From assembly GCA_014706295.1 (NCBI GenBank), contig JACSVZ010000006.1, positions 27,152,629-27,216,628 of the forward strand: a stretch of 64,000 nt of DNA, read 5' to 3'. The stretch is from Lycocorax pyrrhopterus obiensis (Eukaryota > Chordata > Aves > Passeriformes > Paradisaeidae). The position numbers were made by a program, and so were the translations under genes. The first letter of the stretch is position 1; each line of letters starts with the position of its first letter. Positions 12,131-24,740 of this stretch are shown here, one piece after another. The notes beneath the pieces are model-generated. The model ran no database searches and was not told where the DNA came from. It saw nothing but the letters and a program-made list of their open reading frames with translations.

Positions 12131-15100
12131 CTGAGGAAAACGAAAAATAAAAAAAAAGAGACCCAAAAACTATCAGGTGCATAACTAGAAAAATAAACAA
12201 ACACAAGGAATTGAAAAGAAAATAACCACATCTTTTGGGGAGAAGGACACTAGTATTCGTAACATCAAGATCACACTTAGCTTCTCAAAAACATTTTGCT
12301 ACAAAAGTGAAATTAATTTCTAGAATGTGTAAAGTTAAAAGCACTTACAACATTTCAGAAAGATTCATTTAAAAAGTACAACTTAGACTTAGTTTTACAG
12401 CTGTTAGATATTCACTGATTTTACACTTAGACTTGAAAAACATTTTTCTTTGCCTAAGGAAGTTGTTAAATAATATTTGCAATGGTTATTAAAAAAAGCA
12501 GGCAAATATTTATATATACACTCACATGCATACTGTACTTTTCTACCTAAACTAATATGGCTGTGCTTGAAAGGACTGTATACAAGTTGTATAAATAGCT
12601 ACCCAGACAGGCCAGTCTAATACTAAAATAAACAATTACCAATGGTACGCCACTATCAAGATCACCACTTTTATATGAACTGAGGGCAGCTCAGGTGAAA
12701 TAAACATGAAATAACTAAACCAACCCAAGTTACACCAGTATAAAATGTCAATTTGACCATATTCCAAGAGAAACTCTGAACTCCAGCTGGCATGTTTTCT
12801 TCAATTTTCCTGATTTCAAACACACATGCTTTTCTTTCCATTCATGAACTCTCAACACAGGCTCTACAACCAACTCAGAAAATATCAGGGCTGTGAGCCA
12901 ATTCAAAGCAGAAAAACATGACATGCATTACAGATAAAAAAGTCAAGAGAGAGGGACCAGAAACCTTATTGCCTTTAGATCAGGAACAAGTTGAAGGTAT
13001 TCGTATTCCGCCACGTAGGCTACGGTTCAGCCATGAACACAGGGCTGGACAGCAGTGCTGAGCTTAGTATTGCTCTCCTGGCTTTAATGACAGAAAAATG
13101 GGAACTTTTGAAGCACGAAAAAGTTCTCTCAGGCTATGGTCCCACTCCATCTAAGCCTGTCTGTGTGGCAGCTATCTGCTCTTATGTTTTCATCATTTCG
13201 AAAGACAGAGATTTGTTTCAACAGCTGAATTAGCTTCACATGCTCCATAAATCCAAAAAAGGCCCTTACATCAAGAACATTGCTGAGGTCAGATTATTAA
13301 ATGCTCTTGGATAAGCAGAAGACTGTCTCCAGCAATTCTACAGCAGCCAGGTATCCAGGCTGTAAACCATGGTTTTCCATAGTTTATCCACTATCCTGCA
13401 TTGCAGAAGAAGATGAAAAGAGATGCAAGGATGAAAAAGGAAGAGAAAAGTGAAGTCAAACTCTCTGCTGGCAATGCCTTTATACAGAGAAAGCAAAGAA
13501 GGCATATGTGTCCAGCATGTGGTGGTACTGCAGTGTGGACATCTGACCACTCAGCTGGTTTATTACCCATTTGTTTCACCAAAGCCTGCAACAATTACAG
13601 AATGACAGCAACTTTCTTTTCTACCATTCCCAGCCAGAGTTAGACCAGTGAAGCACAGATGGAATGAGGTGGGTTGTCTTTGTGACTCCCTAAGCTGTCT
13701 TGCTCTACAAAATCCCTACATTCTTCTTAGTAGATCAGTCACGTGACGTGTAAGGCACACTGCAACACTCGCAAAGCAGTGTAAGGGACACTGCAACACT
13801 CACAAAGCTGCACAGGGAAAACCAGTGGTACTCTACTGAACCTCCACCCCATGTAGTGGAAGCAACATCTGTCTCTCCACACATGCTGCATGAGAGCAAC
13901 ATTTAGCTAGACAAGACATTTGGCTAAACTAGAAACACCTCAAATGCAAATAAACCCACACTAACTATTAACATCCCTCCTCTTGGCATAGGGGGAAGAC
14001 TCAGAGTACCCGAAATACTTCCACAAACAGCCAATGCCATCTCTGTCTCTTTCCCATAACTGTTATTTCTTGGAGGTTTCCACTGGTCCACAGGCACTAC
14101 TGGCTTTTGCCATGCCTCATCAAAACAATCACAAAACATCTACTGGAGGTTTTAAAAGTCACCGTCTCCCCTGATCAACTGCATAAATCAACCAAGCCTG
14201 TAAAGACAGTTAAACTTCACAAGACCAGGACAGGAAATCCTAGAGAGTCACTTTCCAACTGCACTGACTTCAGAAGGGTGCATGGGACTAGTTTTGATCC
14301 TACTCACTGCTTCTGAGGACAGTCAACAGACTGTTCAGCAGCTTCTCATGACCAACAGTGTTCAAGGCAGGTGATGGTTTTTAATGCTGCCAAAGTATAG
14401 ACAGATCGAGCGTTCATGCGACACGAAGTTATCTGACCACTGCAAAATAGGAGTTTTCATGTCAGGCTAACACCTAGCTTCCAGGATACAAGAACTCATA
14501 TATCATGTTGTTCTAATTTCACTTTTTCTTTACATTATAAGTTACAAACTGAAAGAGGTGACATTTGATACAAGTTGTAGCTGACACAATTTTCAAAGTC
14601 AACCAACCAATTCTTTAACAGCAGCCAGGAACTCACTAACTACACCCCCTGCTTCCCCCAGAAAGGCATCAATGACAGGCATACAAGAAAATATTTTCCT
14701 AAGCCCATTACCAGTGCTGTATCACACTGCTTGTACTCCTATTCCTACTTTCTCCTACTAGCTGTACTGTTTGGTTCAAAACCAAACCAAAACAAAAAAA
14801 TAGCACATTTAAGGAACAACTGCATGCCACAGAAACAAAATGAGAGCTTGGGCAATGGGAGGACTTTAAAGTCAGTTGCTAAACATGAGTAGCTTGATTT
14901 AGAAAGCAGTTCTGCAGTGCTCACTACCCAACAACTAATGCAGCTAATTTCTACTGGCAATTTGCCCTTCCATGACTGCTTAAATGGAAGTCAGTGTGCA
15001 CCACAACAGTATGCAAAGCATATCTTAGCCACACTATCAAGCTTTCTCAACGTCTGCTGTTTTACCTACTTTATAGATAGATCAGTTCAGGACAGGTGAT

Positions 15101-18100
15101 TTTGAAAGATACATGGACAAATCCATCCCAGTTTTCACGATGCTTCAACACTGCACACTCAGCCAATGCTTTTCTGAATAATACCATCACTGGAAAGAGT
15201 TTACACTAAATAACTGTAGTGGGACAATTCCTGTGAGGCACTTTTCTTAGGGAACACATGACCTCTGTTAGAACAGGGTTTAAAATGTCAGAAGGCAGAA
15301 ATGTTTACACCTATTTCCTCGAAAAAAGGTAGATACTTAGAGCTCCAGTTCCTTATCAATGTTTTGACATACTCTTTTAATCCAGTGTTAGATTAAAATG
15401 ACTTTGTTAAACAGTGCTGAAAAGCAGCCTGTATGTTCCCAGGAACAATTGGGTAGCATTAAAGGAAACTAGAGCATTCTTCTACCTTGCCAAAAGACAG
15501 ATCTACATTCTCCTCTGTACAGATGAAATAATATCAAAGCAGCCAGTTACCTATCCCATTATGCTGACTATTGAATCTTAACCAACAAAAAAGCACCACA
15601 ACTCCTCCCTCCTCCAAAACCCAAAAACCAATCTGCAGTCCAGCAGGAGGATCACAGAAGTCCACAACCAAGCCCAGTCGCATCAGCGTACTGACATAAA
15701 AATATGACAGATTCCCCATCTCTCACAGTCTTGTAACGTATGTAAAGAGCAGCAAATTTGGAGATGAGGAACACTTAACCTGTTCAAGGCTCGTGTAATT
15801 TCTAAATCCTCTTCACTGACCTAGTCACCTGCATTTTTCTTTTAACAAGAAAAATTCATTCCATTTATTTTCTTCTCTCTGTAAAGCCTCTATAACAAAT
15901 TTAATGTCTGAAGCATTTAGAAACCTATTATAAAAAATTGTGTGCCTATTCCATGAGAGCCAAATCTTTACACACATCATGCCATAGCAGAAGCTGCACC
16001 CTGACCTGCAGTAGTGAGTGTTCACACTTCAATATTTTCAGCAGCCATCACTCCTCACAGCACAGTCTCAACCTCAAGTAACCATAATAATTTAAGCATC
16101 AGCTGCCTCCTGTGTCGAAGCTCCAGCCTAGTTCACAAAAAGGGGACTACTGTACTCTACAGGCCTCAGTATTTATGTTTTCAAGGACTCAACTTAGATG
16201 GTAAGGAAGAAAAAATCATGAGTTCATTTCCTCTAAAAAGACATCAATCCACCAATGCATCAACCTGGAAGATGCTGCAAACAAAAACAGCATGAGTAAA
16301 GCACTCCAAATTAGAAATGTGATAAATATAATGGAAAAAATAGGCAATTACAAACAAATGCTTTAGAACAAAAATAATCAAAAAGAGAGATTAGTCAGAA
16401 CCAGCCTTTACCAGAAAGGCATGGGCCTATGTTAGGCTACACTCTCATTCTCCACTATGAACGGGATTATGTAGAACGATAAAGGCATGCTATGACTTTC
16501 TCATCACTGCGGCCGCTCCCAGGCACCAAAACAGAATAGTACCTGCACTTCATTGACGAGCGCCTGAACCGTGCCTTTTGTATCTGTTCAAATGCTGAAA
16601 ACATTACCACCAGCACAAAGGTCTGATGCAAAGATGATGCCTAGCTGACAGTGAGGGAGGGGATACAGAAATTTAAACCCAAGTTTGCAGCCTTAGCTCT
16701 TGGGAAACATTCCCACGATTTTGACAGACAAATGCAACAGTGCTAAAGACGACAAAGTGCTGCTATTGACAGAATTGAAATATCCAACTTCAAGAACACC
16801 TATACAAAGGTTATTATTCAAAACTATAGAGTAACTGCACAGGCACCCCCTGCTATTCACTCTTCTCTGTCTTTTGTTCACTGTATTGAATTTCAGAATT
16901 ACCTCCACACACCAGTGGGAGAGACCCTGTGCTTGCAACAGCCCAGATCCCAAAAGCTGCGAAGCTTGAAAGAGTGGGAAGAGAAATGTGTCAAGCTGTT
17001 CTGAACACCAGTATCTGAAAGGTATCAATGAGCTTAACATAGGAAAACAGAAACCTGGGAAACTGCAAAATACTACTTCATGAAAGGTATGAATGCTGGC
17101 AAGGTGGTAACCAACAAACACAAGGAAGGAGCATGGAGTTACAATATGGTACCACAACACAGATATTTAGAGGTGCAAATATTAAAGGAAGAAAATTAAG
17201 AGGAATTAAGGTGCTTATCAGAGTTAGCTCTGACTTTTAAGCAGTGTCACTTATCAGGGTACTCCTCCAGCTGGGAGGATTTATTCTGCTTTTTAAAGCA
17301 GAGCAGTGGACATTAAAACAATACGTAGGCAAACAAAATACAGGGGCATAAGCAATGCTGAACACAAAAAAAATATAATATAAAAAGTATTCAATAGAGT
17401 TCTAGATAAGAATGGAACATGAGCTAACAAATAGACATCTGTAACTGCAACTCTTTTAGAAATCATCTAGAGCTATCTAAACCTGTACTACATTCAGGCC
17501 TTTGAGTTAGAAAATACTTGCCTTCTGATAGTCTATTCAGAGGGATTCAAAGTCACCTTGTTCAAAGCAGAAGCCTGACTTAATTAGAAAGTAGCCCAGC
17601 ACCTGCTCTTAGTGAACTTCCAGGCTGTTGTGGAAGTGCTGTGGAATATTAAAGCATTCTCATAATTCATGGACACATAACCAACACTCATTTCTACAGC
17701 CCACACTCCAGACAAGATTCAGATATCAATACGATACAAATCAAATCCAGAATCTCGCATCTTTAGAGAGGGAAGATTTAAAAAGTTGTTTGAAATAAGC
17801 TCCAAATGAGAAAGTCTACCTCAAAGGCTTCTAGCTGCACTGAGTTGTCATTTCAAAAGAAAAATTACTTATTTTTACACTGCTGACTGCAAATACATAT
17901 CATAGCTTGAAAAAAAGATCCAGTGGCCCAGCTGCCAATACCAAACTGAAAACTTGCAGAGAGGAAGCCCTAGCTTTTACAAAGTGTAAGGCTGAATGAA
18001 ACTTAACCGACTCATTCACCTGAAGGCCAAGAAGCGGAGCCACAGGTATGGGGCCAGGGAAGAAAGTATATAAAAAGCTGGATATGCCTAAGAAAATTAA

Positions 18101-21077
18101 GGTCTCAGGTACAACTTAATTCTGCCATTTCCATTTTCTTTAAAACTGATTCCACAATTTAAATGGGGGGGGGGAGGTATTTTTTACTGTATAGTCTTTA
18201 GCAAACCAATGAAACAAAACTCATTGTGTGGCACTAAATTCAGGTCCATATAGAGCTTTACCTCTGAAATGCACTGGATTTTTCTTCCTTCCATTTGCAT
18301 TGTACTTGATAGCAAGAGTATCATGTCCAAAGCATAGGAATAACTCCGTGAAATTACTAACGAATTCTGGAGACATTTGGTGGTAGCAAAAGAAAGTTGC
18401 ATGAAGGGATCTTAATTTCATTTATGGATAGTGAGAATAGAATCTTTATAAAACAAATCCTGTAACTTCTCATCCTTACTCCAAGAGCTTTGATATTTCC
18501 TTCCAATGCTGTGCCACTACAGCCCCGCTGTTACCTCCAAAAAACCTTCTCCTACTGAAGTACAAGATTGCACACTTCCCAGGCTTAAGCTGGTAACAAT
18601 TATCTCTCTTCATACCTTCTCAAGAGTCTCCTTGTCAGGCAGCTCCCTGTCATCCCACATCTGGTTCTTTTTCTCGTTTTTATTTCTTCTCACCATCTGA
18701 GTGCATAAATCCTTGCCCAGTTCCCACCCCAAACCAAGACTCTTCTCCAATTTCATTTTAAGTCTCCTTATCCAAGTCCACTCTCCTGCAGTCTTCCGAT
18801 CAATCTTCCCAACCTCAGCACAGCATTAACCGCCTAAATCCATAGCTGCTCTTTAGAACATTATTGACAGCTATGAACCCTACAGCAGTGCAAGGATACA
18901 CAATGGCAAAATTATGGGAGGAAAAACAATGCGGAGGAAAATTCAGAAACAGATGAGCTGCAGGGTGCAACATTGTGGAAAGTGCTTGCTACATGACATG
19001 TGGTGGCAAAAAATCATGACCTGAATTATTGACTGCAAACAGAACCAGGCCCACACTCTGTGCCTGCCAGCAGGAGGTATGTATGACAGGGATAGCAAAA
19101 GCAGCCACTCCTACATGAATACACATACGCACAGAAACACTTTCAGGCATATAGATATGGCTAAGGGTTACACAGAGATGTGTATCTGCTTAGACAGATA
19201 CAAAGATAAGAGTGACAAGTATATACACTGGATGCTTCACAGAAATCTGTAAGGCTCAGTCTGAAACATGCGGATCGTTTCCTGCACACCTCAAGGTGGC
19301 ACGTAGGCACAGTTAGGGTCTCTAGTTCGTAGCAAAACGGAAGCGCTAGAAACCTTTAGATTTCCAGCAGAGCCTACTGCTTTACTCTTCATTTCTATGA
19401 CCCACTGGGATACAAGGATATGCAAGCAACCATCATGGCCATGGGGTTAAACATGCTCCCAGCGTTGCCAGATGAAGAACTGTTTGCACAGCTGGTGGGT
19501 TAATACAATGATTACTCTTTAAACCACTAGCCTACGGAATGGAACTGCACGCTGCTTATCCTGTCAGATCATGTTAAACATGAACCAAGAAGAACGGGAG
19601 GGTAACCAGCTCAGTTATGCCAACTTTTCTCCTAATTTGGAAAGCAGCACCAGTTCATTGGGCAGTTAAGTATGACTTTGGGGCCACTGACCACCAGGGA
19701 CCACCACTTAACAAAATCATTTGAGCTATTTCTGCATGAAAGGATGCATCTGGCACTAGGGGTATTGGCACAGCGTTTAGGGTCATGGAAGCAGCCTGTA
19801 AGGTACTTTTCAAAACAACTGGACAATGTGAGTAATGGATGATCTGGATGCTTGAGAGCAGTGGTAGCTGCAGTGCTTTTAATCCAAGAAGCACAAAAAC
19901 TGACACTGGGACAAAAGATTACAATATACATATCCCACATGGTAATAGCTGTTTTGGAACAGAAAGGAGGACATTGGGTATCACCAGCAGAATGCTGGAA
20001 TACCAAGTTTTCCGACTGGAGTAGGACAATGTCAAACTTATGGTAACTACTGCTTTGAACCCAGACATGTTTCTCCAAGCTTCAGAAGAAGCCCAGAGAC
20101 CTACTATGACTGCCTGGTAACCACCGAACAAGTGTATTCTAGGAGACCAGATCTCAAGAGCAATCACATCCAGGACCCGGAACTGGAGCTATATACCGAT
20201 GGGAGGAGCATGGTACAAAGCGGAACACGGACTTTTGGTAACGCCAGGTCACCAGGGTTCCCGCAACTATCTGACACCCTCCCGGTGGGGTGGGCATGGG
20301 CCCCCTAGAATCACAGCCCGTAACAGCTGCAGATTTCTTACCAGCGAGGTCCAACGTCCTGTCCACAAAGATAACAGAGGCCTTGTTGGTGGCTGTCCTC
20401 CTCCTGTTTCTGGCTGAGGCGTAGCTTGCCAACTCAGCGGCAACGACCCTGCTGAGGGCCCCCACAGCGAAGCTCTCCTCCCGCAGGCCCAGGGCGGTGA
20501 AGAGAGAGTCGAGGTCGCCCACCAGGGACCGCACCGCCGCCCGCAGCCCGGCGGGCAGCGCACCCAGCCCGACCTCTGCGGGGCCGGGGCCGCCGGGGCC
20601 GGGCAGCGGCGGGAGGAGCGCTGCCAGGGCGGGCAGCAGGCAGAGCTCCGCCGAGACGGGCGCCAGGAGCGGCGGGCCCCGCAGCACCACCTCGGCGCGG
20701 CCGCCCTCGCCCATCCACCGCCGCAAGGTCTCCTCCAGCTCGGCCGCCCCGCCGCCCTCCGCCTCGTCGCCGCACACCAGCACGCAGTGCCGCACGGCGC
20801 CCTGCTCCAGCACGCCGCGCACCGCGGCCGCCGCGCCGCCCCGCAGCGTCCCGCTCACCACCAACACGACGCGGGCCGCCCCCGCCGGCACCGCCGCCTC
20901 GGCGGACAGCGCGCTGACAGCCAGCGCCCCGGCCGCCAGCAGCTCGCCCGCCCCGCCGGCCCAGTGCAGCGCCTCGGCGGAGGGCGCGTCCATGAGGACG
21001 GCGGCGCGGTGCGCCCGGGCCAGCGCGGGCTCCCAGACTCGGCGGCTCAGCTGCCGCAGCAGCTCCGGCACCGCCAT
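11962..21077 (-). CDS. SCFD2: SCFD2, Sec1 family domain-containing protein 2 (5' part, exons 1-2)
   Basis: This is the 5' end of SCFD2, a Sec1/Munc18-family protein thought to work with SNAREs in membrane traffic. Two coding exons are visible, 20342-21077 and 11962-12130, separated by an 8.2 kb intron. They encode about the first 301 residues of a protein that is about 684 residues long in human; the remaining exons lie left of the window. Recognition rests on collinear matches to the vertebrate family: the VDRTLDL motif closing exon 1, and GAVGHHGDN, LPGH, DVMVNM and APGCL in exon 2. The splice phases agree (phase 1 between exons 1 and 2, phase 2 after exon 2). The gene is divergent from FIP1L1, as in mammals. 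The coding region of exon 1 is very GC-rich and lies within its own CpG island. Identity is secure; function is inferred from the family. Confidence 0.93.
13748..13809. repeat. Two-copy 31-bp tandem duplication
   Basis: Two adjacent 31-bp units (13748-13778 and 13779-13809) begin GTGTAAGG and continue with ACACTGCAACACTC and CAAAGC. They differ at about three positions. This is a simple local duplication inside SCFD2 intron 1, with no evident function. Confidence 0.85.
19640..20250 (+). mobile_element. Degraded endogenous retrovirus pol fragment (gammaretrovirus-like RT end to RNase H start)
   Basis: Plus-strand translation gives discontinuous similarity to the C-terminal reverse transcriptase/connection region and the start of RNase H of class I (gammaretrovirus-like) pol. 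Landmarks are LTKSFELF, QRLGSWKQPV, YFSKQLD, KLTLGQ and, further on, YTDG at 20192-20203 (the first RNase H motif). It is broken: there is an in-frame TGA at 19840-19842, a stop at about 20044-20046, and a frame change before the YTDG segment. I see no LTR, gag or env nearby, so this is an isolated inactive relic. It lies antisense to SCFD2 in intron 1. Confidence 0.8.
20342..21077 (-). CDS. SCFD2: SCFD2 coding exon 1
   Basis: The start codon occupies 21077-21075 on the minus strand, in a strong context (G at -3 and G at +4, gccATGG). The protein begins MAVPELLRQLSRRVWEPAL. I chose this start because it matches the position of the family's start. The frame stays open upstream to 21305, but that stretch lies in the GC-box promoter and has no family similarity. 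The exon is 736 nt (245 codons plus 1 nt). It is rich in Ala, Gly and Leu in its first two thirds and becomes well conserved towards the end (FAVGALS, then VDRTLDL). It ends at a good donor, CTG|gtaaga, on the minus strand. Confidence 0.93.
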
Positions 21078-21300
21078 GGCGGTGACAGCCACAACACCGC
21101 ACACGTGCCGGGCGCGCCGCCGGCGCCGCGCGATGACGTGTCGGGCGCGGGTTGGCTGCGGGCGGGAGGGGCGGGGCGGGGCGGTGTGGGTGCCGAGGGT
21201 CCCTGGCCGTGCCGCCGCCCCGCCTCTGCCCTGGTGACACCGCGGGAACTGCTGCTCCCCCGGCGCTTTGAGTGGACAGCACCGGGCAAACGGAACTGTC
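20430..21300 (-). promoter_or_regulatory. SCFD2: SCFD2 CpG island and promoter region
   Basis: Base composition switches abruptly from AT-rich to strongly G+C- and CpG-rich across SCFD2 exon 1 and about 220 nt upstream. Upstream of the start codon there is a CRE/ATF-like TGACGTG (21134-21140) and overlapping GC boxes (GGGGCGGGGCGGGGCGG, about 21169-21185). There is no obvious TATA box. This fits a housekeeping-type CpG promoter. The transcription start site cannot be fixed from sequence. Confidence 0.75.
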
Positions 21301-23640
21301 CTCACTGCTCCCTGCCCTACAACTGTGCATTTCTTGTGTTAGTGTGAACAAATGCATCGGTGGATGAGCTGGCAACACGGAGTGCTCTTGCTCAATAAAT
21401 GCGACTTTTCTCTGTACAGTTGGACACGTATGACAAATTAGTTTAATTCCACCTCCGCCTTTAGAAGCTCTTGGTCTCGAAATCAGTTTCAAAGCTAACT
21501 AGAAAAAAACGCCATAACAAGCATCTACAGTTTCTTCTCCCAGGAGAACGGATGGTTCGCTTGCAAATCTCTGTTCTACGCAGTATTCGCTTGGGCAATC
21601 TCCTTAGTACGGAGGAAGATACCTTTTCTGACATAGCAGGATTATTAGCATTAATACAGAGATACAATACTTAATTAGGTCACCCTCCATCTTAACTGCT
21701 GTTCTTAGGTCTCTTACAGGTTCAAATGGTTTCAGAACACTGAAAAACATGAATAATGAAGAATCACTAGATTTCCAGTAATTAAATCAGATCCTTTCCT
21801 TTCAGTGTTCTCCATTCACATTCCTACCCAGATGCATTCTTCCCTATCTCTGTGCTGTTCTAGCACTAATCTGTTTTTTTAACCTTAGGGCATATAGCTT
21901 CATGATGCTAGAAAAATATGTAAGTTAATACCCTTCTTGACTATTTTGATGTGAAAAATGAATGCTAAGAAAGGATGGGGGATAGTTAACTGCCGGGCCC
22001 CTGAGTTTATAAACAAGTAGAATTATCCTCCTCTCAGACTGAATTACCTCAGAGATTATGTATTTCTGAGGTTTTACTTTATGGTTGAGTGCCACAGACA
22101 AAATCTAGATAAATTATGGCTTGCCCAACAATATTAAAGGGGTTTTTAACCTTTAAAACCATTAAAAAGGTATGGGGGGAGACATCTTTTAAAAGTTTGA
22201 GGATTTTTTTCAGACATTATTGTGAAAGATGCTTTTTTAAGAAAGCAAATAGTTTTTTAGTTTATTAATACTGTATAGATTGCAACTAGTTCTGCATATG
22301 CCAGTGTAGAAAAAAAGAATTACTAGCCAGAAGACAAAATGAGTTTAATCAGTTTAAAGCACGATGGTTAAATTATGAAACAAAATTATCTATGTAGTTT
22401 TTACATCTTATTTTATCCCTTGTGCAAGGTGACAACTACGGTGTTAGAAAAAGAACTGTACTAAAGGATTCCCATAAACTTGGTATCTTTTTGTGGGTTT
22501 CTGGAGTGTAACCCAGAAACAGCTCGCAAAGAGGCGTTCTGTCTTCAGCCTTTCAGCTACTCAAAGCCTTAGAAGAAACAGTTTTTACAGGCCACAAATG
22601 TTCAAGGTGGATTTTTACGTCACCACCAGCTCCTCGTCAAAGGATTCTACAAGGAAAACTGCTTGGAGGATCTGCATCAAAGTGTTTTAAGACATTTTAT
22701 CTTCTTAGCCTACTCTTGCTTTCTATTTGTTGTGTTTTTCTCAAACATGGTTTACTTTCTTCTTCCTTGTGTCTGCAGCCAAAGGAAACTATTAGAATTC
22801 TGCCGTGTCATTTAATGTCAGCCAAAATTGTGTTAAATGGCAAAGTAAACAAAACAGGAATGAAAATTCAAACGTTGAGAGGCACTACATATACAGATTT
22901 GTCTTAGGAGAAACAAGTGACTAGAAATGGTGAAAAACACCTTTGCTGACTCCACAACTATTTCTATAAACAATGACATTGCAAGATGAAAACCTACCCA
23001 ATTACATCACATAATTCATTATCTGTACACAATACTCAGACATTTAATTTTAGGTGAAAAAATTTTGAGTGGGTTGGTTGTTCACGTGAACTCCAGTGAA
23101 ATGTCATGCCATACATGAAACTTTCAAATAAGCTTCTCTATGCAGGCAATTCAAATAAGCTCCCCCCACTGAGAGTTGTGTTTATGTTACAGTGAAGTCC
23201 TCTAGTCTGATTTTTCCCAAATTGACCTGCTGTGAAAAACCGGGTGCCTGTTTTAGTTTTCATATGTGTCCTGAAACATCACCAGCTCCATTTGTACACA
23301 CAACTGGTCAAAACTTGTTTGGACAGTTGTTGGTACTTAAATTTTCTAATGAATCTTGCAGTTGTTGTCTAGCATTCACAGATGTAAAGTGAGAAAATCA
23401 CCAGGAAAAATGGCTCACTACTTCTCACTGCTTTTAAAACAGATCAATTTCTTCATGAAATTCCTAGAAACACTTTGAACACAGGAACACTTTGGAATAC
23501 TCACAGCACACTATGAATGTTACACCCTTATTGCAGCTAAAAATAAAACCGGGAAATTTGTGGAGGAAAAAAAAATCTATGAGGAGTTGTTAAACCTAAA
23601 ATACTACGTCCAGCTGGGACAGTCCCTGAGCCGAGGGACA
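21301..23640. other. Intergenic spacer between divergent SCFD2 and FIP1L1
   Basis: AT-rich unique-looking sequence between the two CpG islands. No open frame exceeds about 67 codons and none resembles a protein. I see no clear repeat family. It may contain distal promoter or 5' UTR sequence of either gene, which cannot be judged without transcripts. Confidence 0.6.
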
Positions 23641-24740
23641 GTACTAGCAGAAGCAGCGGCGTGTTCACCCCGTGGTTACGCTCCCCCGGCAGCTGCCATC
23701 AGCCGCCAGTAGATGCACGGCACTGGAGTGTACGTGTGTTTAGTCAAGTCCTGCTTCTGGCGATAGGCAAGGATGTTCTCGAGGGGATCGCCATGCTGCC
23801 GGTGATCCCTGCTCAGCGCACGGACGGGCGTTCAGGGACGCAGGAGAGCGTCCACAAGGACCACCGAGAGCAAAGGACAGCGAGAGGAAGGGAAGGCGGC
23901 TCTCGCAGCGCGCCTCGGGAGAGCGGCGAGAGCACAGCCGCGGTGGGTGGCAGCGCACGGACGGTGCCAGGCCGGCTCGGCGGGGAGGGCAGTCCCGGGG
24001 CCGGGCCCGGCCGGGCCGCCCCCCGCAGCCCGTGCCCGGGGCGCCGCGGGGCCGGGCCGGGCCCGCTTCCTGTGCGTGTCACTCACGCGGGGGGGGAGGG
24101 GAAGTGCCGGGCGGCGGCGGCGGCGGATCCTCCGCGAGAGGCCGCGTTGCGCGTTCGCAGCTGCCCGCCCGTGCACCTCCAGGCCGCGGCCCGAGGCGCG
24201 GGGGAGCTCGGGGGCGGTGCGGTGGGGCGGCCCGGCGGCGGGAGGCGCTGCCGGGGCCGGGCCCGCGCGTCCCGCGGGAGGCGGCCATGTCTACCGGCGA
24301 GGCGGAGCGGCTGTCGGCGGACGCCGATGGGGCCGCCGGGGACGAGGAGGAGGAGTGGCTCTATGGCGGTACGGACCTTCCCCGACCCCCGTGCCCAGCC
24401 CGCCTCCCCAGCGGGCCGCCCCGGCGCCGCCGCGGCGGGGGGGCCGTGCGGGGGTGCGCAGGCCGCGGCGTGCGCCGCCTCGCCGGGCCGCTGAACAAGG
24501 TCCCCCCATCCCGCCGCCCCCGTGGCTGCGCAGCCTCCTCTCTCCTCCCGGCCAGCCCCCCCGGTGGCGGCGGCTCCTGGCCCCTTCCCCTCCCCGGTCT
24601 CCGCTGCCGGTGCTGCGGGCCCTTAGCCCCGGCCGTGCAGGCCGAGGCGTGCTGGGCCTCAGCGGCGAGAGTCCCGCGTGGTGTCCCTGCCCCATAGACA
24701 CCCCTGGGGGCCCGAGCTGTCCCTGGTGCCCTCCTGCCCG
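23640..24740 (+). promoter_or_regulatory. FIP1L1: FIP1L1 CpG island and promoter region
   Basis: A G+C- and CpG-rich block that becomes extreme from about 23920, spanning the region upstream of the FIP1L1 start, exon 1 and the start of intron 1. It contains ETS-like cores (CTTCCTG at 24066-24072; GGAAGTG at 24100-24106) and many GC-rich Sp1-type sequences. The long open frames on both strands here are a by-product of high G+C with few stop codons. The exact transcription start is not determinable. Confidence 0.75.
24287..24368 (+). CDS. FIP1L1: FIP1L1 coding exon 1
   Basis: Starts at ATG in context gcggccATGt (G at -3) and encodes MSTGEAERL through DEEEEWLYG. The conserved acidic/WLYG motif matches vertebrate FIP1L1. 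It ends in phase 1 at GGCG|gtacgg. It lies within the CpG island, and the frame is also open upstream, but only this ATG matches the family start. Confidence 0.93.

Larger units (their letters stand above)
12131..20341 (-). other. SCFD2: SCFD2 intron 1
   Basis: An 8.2 kb intron between the two SCFD2 exons, with a good donor (minus strand gtaaga) and acceptor (TCCTCAG). It contains a degraded retroviral pol fragment at about 19640-20250, a 31-bp tandem duplication at 13748-13809 and a run of 11 Gs near 18163-18173. The rest looks unique. The 155-codon minus-strand open frame at 16693-17160 has no recognisable protein character. Confidence 0.85.

Noticed and set aside
16693..17160. 155-codon minus-strand open frame in SCFD2 intron 1
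   Set aside because: No recognisable protein similarity, no splice or start context, and composition (Phe/Leu/Ser/Cys-rich) as expected from AT-rich intron sequence.
20434..21492. 352-codon minus-strand frame and long plus-strand frames across SCFD2 exon 1
   Set aside because: Alternative frames of the GC-rich exon 1. The frame starting at 21077 alone matches SCFD2.
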